In this document: positions 1 through 5,865 of the stretch, one piece after another | Position numbering within the stretch: the first letter of the stretch is position 1 | Layout: each line of letters begins with the position of its first letter | Position numbers and translations under genes: made by a program | Source: Deltaproteobacteria bacterium | Lineage (GTDB): Bacteria > Desulfobacterota > Desulfobacteria > Desulfobacterales > JAABPS01 | Assembly (NCBI GenBank): GCA_019309685.1 | Contig: JAFDFT010000251.1 | Span: forward strand, 1 to 12,359 | Direction: 5' to 3' | DNA length: 12,359 nucleotides | Notes under the pieces: model-generated | Database searches by the model: none | What the model saw: only the letters and a program-made list of their open reading frames with translations | What the model was told of the DNA's origin: nothing

Positions 1-30
1 TCATTTCTGGACTGGAAACACCATATTGGG

Positions 31-96
31 CACAGATTTACCTTGTTGAATGCTGCATCGCAGTTCCCTTCGGGGATTTAACAGGGTAAATCTGTG
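31..96 (+). repeat. Structured three-way-junction palindromic element
   Basis: Arms 31-50 and 77-96 pair over 20 positions: 18 Watson-Crick pairs and two G-T pairs (43/84 and 48/79). The enclosed 26 bases form two more hairpins: CTGC(53-56)/GCAG(60-63) with loop ATC, and TCCC(65-68)/GGGA(73-76) with loop TTCG, a C(UUCG)G tetraloop if transcribed. Only 51-52 and 64 stay unpaired, so nearly every base is used. The two G-T pairs are compatible with folding of the + strand; on the other strand they would be A-C mismatches. It ends 53 bases before the ATG at 150. It could be a REP/MITE-like mobile unit, the end of a single-strand transposon, or a 5' leader RNA. I do not recognise a named family. 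Confidence 0.6.
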
Positions 97-149
97 GCTA
101 ATTTGTAGTACCTTTCTGCAAACGAAAAATTAATTTGGAAAAGATAATC

Positions 150-1133
150 ATGGAAAATATTAAAAACATCGGGAAAAAACTAAAAGATCAATCCCCTCCA
201 TTGGAAATAACATTTCACCCTTCTGAAAGCGATACTGATTTTTCTAAAGCGCTTAATGAAATGGCGGAAGATTTGGTTAGCGAAGCAGGTAAAGGTATCG
301 TCCTTCAACAGGGTGATGGGAGCAGTTTGCCGGTAACCCCTGCAATAACATTCAATCATTCAGAAAGTGGAATGATTCACTACATGGCTTTGCCGGAAGG
401 ACAGGAGGCCGCACCATTTCAGGAAATGGTTACGCGAAACATACAGGGGATTGCAAATTTGCCTGAAGATTTGAAAGCAGGCCTAAATGCACTTGAAAAG
501 CCTGCTGAAATTCTGGTGTTTATTGCTTCGACATGTCCGCATTGTCCCCAGGCAGTACGGGCCGCTCATTTAATGGCTTTAAATAGTAAGCAGGTTACGA
601 CAGCGGTTATTGATGTTCAGAGGTTTCCTGAATTCACTAACACGTTCAAAATCCGTTCCGTTCCCATGATCGTAATAGACAGGTCATTGATGATTAACGA
701 AGCCCTTGCTCCTGCTAAACTGGCGGAACTTGTTTTATCCAGGGATTCGGCTGATTTTCTGGAAAAAGGTTTATCGTCTCTGGTGGCGTTTGGAAATATT
801 GATAAGGCATTGAAATTGCAACTTGATCTAAGCAATGGCGCGGATATTTTTCTTTCCGCGTGGAAAAAGAGCATCATGTCTCAGAGAATGGGAATGATGC
901 TCATGGCTGAGCAGGCGCTGGAAGAGGATGCCGCTGTTTTTAATACCATTGTTTCAGGACTTACTGATGTGCTGAAAACAGAAGATGTGACACTCAGAGG
1001 CGATACGGCTGATTTATTAGGGCAGATCGGACACCCGGACGCGATAGAGCCGTTAAAGGCTTTGTTAAATGATGAAAATGAGGATGTGGTTGAGATCGCA
1101 AAAGAGGCGCTGGAAAGTTTTGAGGAAAGCTAA
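150..1133 (+). CDS. Thioredoxin-fold protein with CPHC motif and C-terminal HEAT repeat
   Basis: Predicted cytoplasmic thiol-disulfide protein of 327 aa with no signal peptide. Residues ~15-105 look like a degenerate thioredoxin-like half without cysteines. Residues ~118-200 are a second thioredoxin fold with the redox pair C129-P-H-C132 and the cis-proline motif S170-V-P172-M. This tandem layout resembles the protein disulfide oxidoreductase (PDO) / AhpF N-terminal type, where one half is often redox-dead. Residues ~281-323 match one HEAT-like repeat (GHPDAIEPLKALLNDEN...), suggesting a docking surface. I chose ATG 150 because GGAAAAG at 137-143 is well spaced. An in-frame TTG at 135 would add five residues but has no ribosome site. 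The gene stands alone between repeat-rich spacers. The thioredoxin fold is solid; partner and substrate are unknown. Confidence 0.85.
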   Translation: MENIKNIGKKLKDQSPPLEITFHPSESDTDFSKALNEMAEDLVSEAGKGIVLQQGDGSSLPVTPAITFNHSESGMIHYMALPEGQEAAPFQEMVTRNIQGIANLPEDLKAGLNALEKPAEILVFIASTCPHCPQAVRAAHLMALNSKQVTTAVIDVQRFPEFTNTFKIRSVPMIVIDRSLMINEALAPAKLAELVLSRDSADFLEKGLSSLVAFGNIDKALKLQLDLSNGADIFLSAWKKSIMSQRMGMMLMAEQALEEDAAVFNTIVSGLTDVLKTEDVTLRGDTADLLGQIGHPDAIEPLKALLNDENEDVVEIAKEALESFEES

Positions 1134-1213
1134 AGAATTTTGGACACGGAGATCAGGCAACAAGGGGAAACGGCGAGAAATTGGACACAGATTTTCACGG
1201 ATTAACACAGATA

Positions 1214-1246
1214 TGCTCATCGAAAAAACGCTTTTTTCAATGAGCA
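1214..1246. repeat. Hairpin, 15-bp arms with AAAAAA/TTTTTT core
   Basis: TGCTCAT-c-GAAAAAA (1214-1228) pairs with TTTTTTC-a-ATGAGCA (1232-1246) around loop CGC. The single + strand C/A mismatch (1221/1239) becomes a G-U pair on minus-strand RNA. The T run lies inside the stem, not after it, so this is not a standard Rho-independent terminator. Confidence 0.5.
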
Positions 1247-1314
1247 ACTCTCCAAACTTCTTCGAAGATTAAAGAAAAAGATTTATGCATATCCACGATA
1301 TGTAATATTTTGTC

Positions 1315-1335
1315 ATCCTGAACTTGATTCAGGAT
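1315..1335. repeat. Short dispersed palindrome, possible weak terminator
   Basis: ATCCTGAA (1315-1322) and TTCAGGAT (1328-1335) form a perfect 8-bp stem with loop CTTGA. I recall the 'cctgaactt..ttcaggatc' motif as a recurrent intergenic palindrome in bacterial genomes. The T-rich stretch from 1341 would let it act as a terminator for the gene ending at 1133, but it lies ~180 bases downstream, so that role is weak. Confidence 0.4.
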
Positions 1336-1353
1336 CCAGGCTTTTTGTTTTTA

Positions 1354-1540
1354 GACAGGATCTACATGATATACATGATTTTTTAGAATTCTTTCCGCTA
1401 AAAGCGGAATTTGTATTTCTCGATTTCATCCGGAAATCGAGAAAACAAAACATCCGATAAATCCTGTTAATCCTGTCAGGTATACTATTTAAGCTTTAAA
1501 AATCCGTGGCAATCCGCAAAAATTCGTGTCCTAACTTAAA
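1354..1540 (-). repeat. Long dispersed intergenic element, copy 1 (inverted relative to copy 2)
   Basis: The reverse complement of this stretch matches 7026-7205 end to end. Matching blocks are the GACAGGAT end (1354-1380, 24/27 identical), the block around 1440-1482 (about 39/42), and the TTTAAGTTAGGACAC end (1521-1540). It contains two hairpins: TTCCGCT/AGCGGAA at 1393-1399/1403-1409 (loop AAA), and a perfect 12-bp stem at 1416-1427/1433-1444 (TTTCTCGATTTC / GAAATCGAGAAA). The element ends 31 bases before the next start codon. No open frame or transposase is inside, so it would be non-autonomous if mobile. Confidence 0.7.
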
Positions 1541-1571
1541 AAGTACTAACAACCTAAAAAAGGTAATCAAA

Positions 1572-2441
1572 ATGACTCAATCCAACGATTTAGGCAACTG
1601 GATCGAAGAAGAAATAAAAGATTTCATGGAAACTGCTGAAAACACAATGCAAAACGAAGCCAATGAAAAAGCATTTGATGTGCCGCTGGTAGGCTTTTCC
1701 AGCGGTGACGATCCCTTGTATGAGGCGTATAAAGATCATGTAGGGCCCTTTCATATGACTCCCTGGGAAATATTCGCAATTAGATTTGCTGATTTCAGTG
1801 TTCGTTCGGATGAATTAACAGTGATCAGCTACATTTTACCGCAAACACAGGCAACCAAAAGCGACAATCAGAAAGAAAATACCTATCCATCTGAACGATG
1901 GGCTAGAGCACGTATATTTGGTGAAGAGGTAAATGTAAAACTTCGAAAGCACGTAGCCAAGACATTAACATCAAAAGGCTATCGGGCTGTAGCGCCGTCA
2001 CTTACGCCTCAGTTCAGTACCCGGATTTCGCCCAAGTACGGCTTTGCGTCCACGTGGTCCGAACGGCACGCGGCATATGCGTCAGGGCTTGGCACGTTTG
2101 GTCTTTGTGATGGTCTTATTACACCTTATGGTAAGGCTATGCGAACCGGAGCCATTGTTGCTCAGATGAAGATCCCTCCTACACCGAGGCCGTACAAAAC
2201 ACATCAGGAATACTGTTTGTTTTTTACTAAGGGTATTTGCGGTAAGTGCATCATAAGATGCCCCGTGAATGCGATTTCGGAAAAAGGAAAAGATAAGGCG
2301 GTTTGTTTTAAACACCTCTTCCCAAATTCTATGGAGTATGTAAAGAAAACGTATAACTTTGACGGGTATGGATGCGGTCTTTGCCAAACAGGGGTTCCCT
2401 GTGAGTCCAAGATTCCTACGAAGCAGGACGTGGAAGAGTAG
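1572..2441 (+). CDS. QueG / reductive-dehalogenase-like [4Fe-4S] protein (COG1600-type)
   Basis: A 289-aa cytoplasmic iron-sulfur protein. The central signature WSERHAAYASGLGTFG (162-177), followed by LITPYGKAMRTG (182-193), is shared by epoxyqueuosine reductase (QueG) and reductive dehalogenase relatives, which bind cobalamin. C-terminal cysteines at 215, 223, 226, 230, 245, 268, 271 and 277 include CGKCIIRCP, enough for two [4Fe-4S] clusters though the spacing differs from a textbook ferredoxin. It lacks the C-terminal HEAT domain of classic longer QueG proteins and has no Tat signal, so it is unlikely to be a respiratory dehalogenase. I started at ATG 1572 (AAGGT at 1560-1564) rather than the upstream frame opening at 1506, which lies in the dispersed repeat. 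It appears monocistronic. The substrate is unknown; I would not name it queG. Confidence 0.8.
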   Translation: MTQSNDLGNWIEEEIKDFMETAENTMQNEANEKAFDVPLVGFSSGDDPLYEAYKDHVGPFHMTPWEIFAIRFADFSVRSDELTVISYILPQTQATKSDNQKENTYPSERWARARIFGEEVNVKLRKHVAKTLTSKGYRAVAPSLTPQFSTRISPKYGFASTWSERHAAYASGLGTFGLCDGLITPYGKAMRTGAIVAQMKIPPTPRPYKTHQEYCLFFTKGICGKCIIRCPVNAISEKGKDKAVCFKHLFPNSMEYVKKTYNFDGYGCGLCQTGVPCESKIPTKQDVEE

Positions 2442-2641
2442 TATTATATGGAAAAATCTGCGACAGATCATCTGGTTGAATCTTTTTATATATTAAAAGT
2501 TAAATTGCTCACAACCAAGCCGACTTTCCATTAACATAAAACAACAATGGCCCATAAAAAAATACCGCCCCCGCTAAGTCCATCTGAAAATCATTCAATA
2601 AAAAGCTATAGGTTCTCCTCCTTATTCAAATTGTCTATCTC

Positions 2642-2697
2642 TTGACATTTCGAATCTTATGGTATATATCTTGATATCTATCATTTCAAATGGAGGT
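2642..2697 (+). promoter_or_regulatory. vapBC promoter, operator palindrome and ribosome site
   Basis: A consensus -35 TTGACA (2642-2647) is followed 15-17 bases later by TATATATC (2663-2670) as the -10 region. Overlapping the -10 is the inverted repeat ATATC-TT-GATAT (2666-2677), a good candidate for the VapB/VapBC autoregulation operator. A strong GGAGGT (2692-2697) sits 5 bases before the ATG. The rest of the 2442-2641 spacer shows nothing I can name. Confidence 0.6.
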
Positions 2698-2702
2698 AAT
2701 TT

Positions 2703-2930
2703 ATGCAAACCGCAAAAATATTCATCAATGGCAGAAGCCAGGCTGTAAGACTTCCAAAAAACTTAAGATTTTCCGGGGACGATGTTTATATCAAAAAAAT
2801 CGGAAAGATGGTCGTCCTTTTACCAAAAGATGATCCTTGGTCTTCATTAATAAGCAGCCTTGACCAGTTTACGGATGACTTTATGGATAAAAGAGATCAA
2901 CCCGATCAGGATTCCCGGGAAAACTTATAG
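2703..2930 (+). CDS. vapB: VapB-type antitoxin (AbrB/SpoVT fold)
   Basis: A 75-aa antitoxin that should bind and neutralise the VapC nuclease and repress its own operon. Residues 2-45 are the swapped-hairpin DNA-binding domain, with the family hallmark GRSQAVRLPK (10-19) and a hydrophobic strand (MVVLLPK). The acidic, Asp-rich tail (~46-75) fits the VapC-binding segment that wraps the toxin. Length is typical for VapB. It has the strong ribosome site described at 2692-2697. The stop codon shares its last base with the GTG start of vapC, so translation is coupled, as is usual for this operon type. Confidence 0.92.
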   Translation: MQTAKIFINGRSQAVRLPKNLRFSGDDVYIKKIGKMVVLLPKDDPWSSLISSLDQFTDDFMDKRDQPDQDSRENL

Positions 2931-3331
2931 TGAAATTTTTACTCGATACAAACACCTGTATTTATATTATAAAACGAAAACCTCCCGAAGTAATAAAACG
3001 TTTTCGGTGGACGAAGATTTCGCAAATCGGTATTTCAGCAATAACATTTAGCGAACTTTCATATGGTGTTTCAAAAAGTTCACAACCTGCACAGAATCAG
3101 GTGGCCCTGGCGCAGTTTGCCGCACCTTTGGAAATATTGTCTTATGGTGATGACGCCGCCCAATACTATGGCGACCTTAGAGCTTTTTTAGAAAAAAAGG
3201 GCACTCCAATCGGATCTCTCGACATGCTAATTGCGGCCCACGCTCTTTCAATCGATTGCACTCTAGTCACCAACAATGAAAAAGAATTTAATCGAATACC
3301 GAACTTAAAGATCAATAATTGGGTAAAATAA
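2930..3331 (+). CDS. vapC: VapC PIN-domain ribonuclease toxin
   Basis: A 133-aa PIN-domain toxin. VapC enzymes are Mg2+-dependent endoribonucleases that cut tRNA or rRNA when released from VapB. The acidic active-site set is present: D6 in FLLDTN, E42 in FSELSYG, D98 in GSLDMLIAAHA, plus the C-terminal VTNNEKEF (113-120). So the toxin looks intact. The start is GTG at 2930, overlapping the vapB TAG by one base, with no separate ribosome site; low toxin translation through coupling fits. Length and the GTPIGSLD motif match the bacterial VapC/MvpA group. The RNA target cannot be told from sequence. Confidence 0.93.
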   Translation: MKFLLDTNTCIYIIKRKPPEVIKRFRWTKISQIGISAITFSELSYGVSKSSQPAQNQVALAQFAAPLEILSYGDDAAQYYGDLRAFLEKKGTPIGSLDMLIAAHALSIDCTLVTNNEKEFNRIPNLKINNWVK

Positions 3332-3384
3332 CATTCCATGTTTTCCGCCAACGGATCATAAAACGAAAGGTTTGATAATTAGAG

Positions 3385-3535
3385 AATTCGGTTATCCGAA
3401 AAAGACAAGTGGATGTATTTCTATGGATTCCTCCAATAATTTGGGCTTTTTAGAAAACCTGAAAGAAAAATATACATAGTCATCATCCGGGGTATGACAA
3501 AGGATGATCCCTTGTTTTTTTCGGATAACCGGATT
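3385..3535. mobile_element. MITE-like 151-bp element with 25-bp terminal inverted repeats
   Basis: The left end 3385-3409 and right end 3511-3535 are inverted repeats matching at 23 of 25 positions (AATtCGGTTATCCGA... against AATcCGGTTATCCGA..., with a 5-7 A run and ACAAG inside). Each terminal repeat carries its own small palindrome, e.g. TTCGG-TTAT-CCGAA at 3387-3400. An inner hairpin ATCATCC/GGATGAT lies at 3482-3488/3502-3508. There is no coding capacity and no clear target-site duplication in the flanks. It fills the gap between vapC and the next gene, ending 9 bases before its ATG. The alternative is a long-range RNA stem acting as a terminator or leader. Confidence 0.5.
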
Positions 3536-3544
3536 AGTGAAAAT

Positions 3545-4135
3545 ATGAAATCATTTCTCTTTATCGTTTTTCTGATTCTGACCGGATGTCTGGCCAAGCC
3601 CATTGTCGAGCGCCCTTCGGAAGCTATTCATATCAAGCAAAACCATATTTTTAAGGCGCAGATACAAGAACACGCGCAGGCCGGGGACTGGATTGTCACG
3701 AGGGGATATCATGCGGCGGATACATTGGTGTCAAATGTAACAGGCATTCCTTTAAGTCATGTAGGAGTATATGATCAAAAGCAAGACTTGGTCATTGAAG
3801 CTGAGGGCAAAGGAGTCCACACAACGTCCTTATACGAATTTATTGATAAGTCGCATCGATTGATTCTTATCCGGCCCAGATGGTCAACTACTCAAACCCG
3901 AGATAAAGCGGTTGAAAACGCGAGGGCATTGGTAGGCAAGAGCTATGATTTTTTAGGGACTATCGGATTTGATTCACCTTCCAGTTATTATTGCAGTGAG
4001 CTGGCTGTTATGATTTATCAAGAGTGGCACAAACCGTCAGATCAGCTACCCACAGTTATCAAGCCAGGCGAACTCTATCTGTACGGGAGCATCTTATATG
4101 ATACCTTGCCAAGAAAAGATAAATTTAATGAATAA
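3545..4135 (+). CDS. YiiX-like permuted papain-fold cysteine hydrolase, lipoprotein
   Basis: A 196-aa lipid-anchored hydrolase of the YiiX/YebB type (permuted NlpC/P60 clan, Peptidase_C92/DUF830). Residues 1-15 are a lipoprotein signal with lipobox L12-T-G-C15; no Asp at +2, so outer-membrane sorting is likely. The catalytic layout is that of the permuted clan: His first (SHVGVY, H72), an acidic residue in VIEAEGKG (E85/E87), and Cys late (SSYYCSEL, C150). GDWIVTRG (48-55) is the usual entry strand. Relatives act as amidases or acyltransferases on lipids or peptides; the substrate here is unknown. I used ATG 3545 because it gives a proper signal peptide; the longer frame from 3494 begins inside the MITE-like element. 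It is first of a four-gene operon, 13 bases before the next gene. Confidence 0.82.
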   Translation: MKSFLFIVFLILTGCLAKPIVERPSEAIHIKQNHIFKAQIQEHAQAGDWIVTRGYHAADTLVSNVTGIPLSHVGVYDQKQDLVIEAEGKGVHTTSLYEFIDKSHRLILIRPRWSTTQTRDKAVENARALVGKSYDFLGTIGFDSPSSYYCSELAVMIYQEWHKPSDQLPTVIKPGELYLYGSILYDTLPRKDKFNE

Positions 4136-4148
4136 AAGGAGATACAAA

Positions 4149-4634
4149 ATGAAGGCAATAAAATGGAATTTTATCTTTTTTGTTTTTGTGTTTGTTTCCA
4201 TATTTAGTATTACCGCGCTTTGTCTTTCAGAAACCACAAAGGACAAGACAACGGCCAAAGAAGTTAAGCAAGAGGTAAAAGACGCAGCCAAATTTATTAA
4301 AGATTATTCCGCTGATCAGAGAGATGAGGCGGTAAGAAAGGTTAAAGCTGAGCTGGACGATTTGGATGAAAAAATCGACAACCTTGAGAAGAAGATTGAT
4401 AAGAAATGGGATGAACTGGATAAGGCTGCCCGGCAGAAAGCAAGGAAAATATTAAAGGAGCTCAGAGAAAAAAGAGAGAAAGTTGCCGAATGGCTTGGTG
4501 GATTAAAACATGGTTCCAAAGAAGCCTGGGAAGAAACAAAAGAGGGTTTTTCCAAGTCTTATAAAAAACTTCAGAATGCCTGGAAAAAGGCGGTAAAGGA
4601 ATTTGGCAAGGAATTTGGTTTGGAGAAAGACTGA
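4149..4634 (+). CDS. Secreted, highly charged coiled-coil protein
   Basis: A 161-aa protein of unknown function. Residues 1-27 form a signal peptide (phenylalanine/valine-rich core, ALCLS end; C25 is not in a good lipobox). The rest is almost all Lys, Glu, Asp and Ala, contains no proline, and should be continuous alpha-helix. Residues ~60-85 show leucine/isoleucine heptad spacing (LDDLDEKIDNLEKKID), and the tail is amphipathic with Trp residues, like apolipoprotein-like or LEA-like helices. AAAAGGAG at 4135-4142 supports ATG 4149 over the earlier frame from 4098. Its TGA overlaps the next gene's ATG by one base, so the two are translationally coupled. It may coat membrane or form a periplasmic scaffold; that is a guess. 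Confidence 0.72.
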   Translation: MKAIKWNFIFFVFVFVSIFSITALCLSETTKDKTTAKEVKQEVKDAAKFIKDYSADQRDEAVRKVKAELDDLDEKIDNLEKKIDKKWDELDKAARQKARKILKELREKREKVAEWLGGLKHGSKEAWEETKEGFSKSYKKLQNAWKKAVKEFGKEFGLEKD

Positions 4635-5215
4635 TGATTGAAACAATACTATTGGTTACATTAACGGCATTGTATCTATTCATGTTTATAACTCGAAACC
4701 TTTTAGTAATGAAACGTATTGGTCAACCTGTGCGAAAAGCAGACCTTTTAGTTAGGTCAGCAATTATTCTCACAACTTTCTGTTTTATTGTTACCATATT
4801 TTCTACATCGGACACGTGGTATGATTTTATGGGGAAAATAGCCTTCCTAAGAAGTCCTGTTTTATCCCATATCGGCCTATTGCTGTTTTTGATAAGTATC
4901 ATATTGTGCTGGATTTTTTCTTCCCAGCTAAAAGACTCATGGCGTGTCGGTGTACTTGAAGATCAAAAAACAACGCTTATAAAAGCGGGCATTTACGCGT
5001 ACGTTCGAAATCCCTATTTTGTCTCCTATTTCATCATGTATTTGAGTTTACTGCTTATCCGGCCAAGCATCATTCTTCTGGTTCTTGTAATTTTGCCTGT
5101 CATTGTTTTTCACAAAATGGTGTTAAAAGAAGAGGCATACCTGCTGCAAACGCATGGAAAGGAATACGAAGAATATAAATCCAAAACAGGGAGGTATTTG
5201 CCCCGTTTTCGTTAA
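4634..5215 (+). CDS. Integral-membrane isoprenylcysteine/phospholipid methyltransferase-like protein
   Basis: A 193-aa ICMT/PEMT-family protein with about five membrane segments (roughly 2-20, 42-57, 78-95, 128-142 and 146-160). The family's C-terminal SAM and substrate site is clear: LIKAGIYAYVRNPYF (115-129, containing RNP), then KEEAYLLQTHGKEYEEYK (165-182) and the TGRYLPR ending (185-191). Such enzymes use S-adenosylmethionine to methylate a lipid-linked carboxyl or a phospholipid head group at the membrane. Bacterial members are widespread with mostly unknown substrates. The start ATG overlaps the previous stop (ATGA). It sits between a secreted helical protein and a SpoIIM-like protein, suggesting an envelope-related methylation step. 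Confidence 0.82.
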   Translation: MIETILLVTLTALYLFMFITRNLLVMKRIGQPVRKADLLVRSAIILTTFCFIVTIFSTSDTWYDFMGKIAFLRSPVLSHIGLLLFLISIILCWIFSSQLKDSWRVGVLEDQKTTLIKAGIYAYVRNPYFVSYFIMYLSLLLIRPSIILLVLVILPVIVFHKMVLKEEAYLLQTHGKEYEEYKSKTGRYLPRFR

Positions 5216-5240
5216 AAACATACTAAAGGTGAGAGAATTT

Positions 5241-5789
5241 TTGTCTCTTTGGGATGGTCCTAAAAATACTATCATTGAAGCAAGAAATTACATATTGTTT
5301 GTGATTATCCTGTTCACTGCCGGGCTCATTTATGGATATGTCAATTTGCAGGATAACCAGCATTTTTATGAAATATTTCAAAACCTTCTCAAAACACATC
5401 AGGCAAAAAGCTATTTTCCGTATATTATCAAGATCTTTGTTCGAAATTCCATTGTCGCTTATATTTCAATGAGATTTGGGATTTTTCTGGGAATATTTCC
5501 CACCTTTTCTTCATTTTTTAATGGACTGATGGTCGGCTGGTTAAAAACTACTTTTGAGAAAATAAGCGGATTCAACCTCTTTCTTTTGCTGCTGCCCCAT
5601 GGTATTTTTGAACTTTCCGCAATGTTCATTGCCTGGGGTATCGGTATTTGGCGCGTTAAGCTTTTATTTGTTCCCAATTTTGAAGAAGCGGCCAAGGTTT
5701 CTTTGAAACGAATACATAAAGTCTATGTAACTGTTATCTTACCGCTGTTGCTGATTGCAGCGGTAATTGAAGGGAGGGCAATGCTTTAA
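5241..5789 (+). CDS. SpoIIM/DUF95-family membrane protein
   Basis: A 182-aa multi-pass membrane protein of the stage II sporulation protein M family. Visible marks are the EARNYILF entry (13-20), IFVRNS (65-70), LGIFPTFSSFFNG, LLPHGIFELSAM (PHGxxE at 119-124) and LPLLLIAAVIEG near the end, with about five hydrophobic segments. In Bacillus, SpoIIM anchors the SpoIID/SpoIIP peptidoglycan-hydrolase complex; non-sporulating bacteria also carry the family with unknown roles. The start is uncertain: AAGGTGAG (5226-5233) favours TTG 5241; GTG 5229 is possible, and ATG 5154 would overlap the upstream gene by 62 bases. It is last in the envelope operon. No sporulation genes are seen, so spore formation should not be inferred. 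Confidence 0.85.
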   Translation: MSLWDGPKNTIIEARNYILFVIILFTAGLIYGYVNLQDNQHFYEIFQNLLKTHQAKSYFPYIIKIFVRNSIVAYISMRFGIFLGIFPTFSSFFNGLMVGWLKTTFEKISGFNLFLLLLPHGIFELSAMFIAWGIGIWRVKLLFVPNFEEAAKVSLKRIHKVYVTVILPLLLIAAVIEGRAML

Positions 5790-5865
5790 GAGTAAATGGT
5801 GACAAGTCAATAGTAGTAATTTGAGAAGGTGTGAAAAAAATAGCAAAACTGAGGAGCCATACATT

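Larger units (their letters stand above)
1134..1571. repeat. 438-base repeat-rich intergenic region
   Basis: No convincing gene here. It holds, in order: a purine-rich stretch (about 1140-1180); a cacagatttt-cacggatt-aacacagat repeat (about 1184-1212); a hairpin at 1214-1246 with 15-bp arms, one mismatched pair and a CGC loop; a short palindrome ATCCTGAA/TTCAGGAT at 1315-1335 followed by T-rich DNA; and copy 1 of the long dispersed element (1354-1540). The short open frames across it have no ribosome sites or recognisable products. Confidence 0.6.

Noticed and set aside
45..82. GTTGAAT ... ATTTAAC, resembling integron attC core sites
   Set aside because: The order is reversed: attC reads RYYYAAC first and GTTRRRY last. 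The pairing arms extend outside these motifs and no integrase or cassette array is present.
1214..1246. Rho-independent terminator for the thioredoxin-HEAT gene
   Set aside because: The T run is part of the stem and no U tract follows; kept only as a hairpin.
1134..1571. CRISPR array in the repeat-rich spacer
   Set aside because: Repeats are few, diverged and not evenly spaced with unique spacers; no cas genes.
2082..2471. 129-codon minus-strand open frame
   Set aside because: Antisense to the Fe-S protein's conserved cysteine region; its translation matches nothing and is a codon shadow.
4316..4555. Minus-strand serine-rich 79-codon frame
   Set aside because: Shadow of the Lys/Glu-rich coiled-coil gene (AAG/GAA read backwards gives Ser/Phe/Leu).
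5241..5789. Evidence for endospore formation
   Set aside because: SpoIIM-family proteins occur widely in non-sporulating bacteria and no other sporulation gene is seen.
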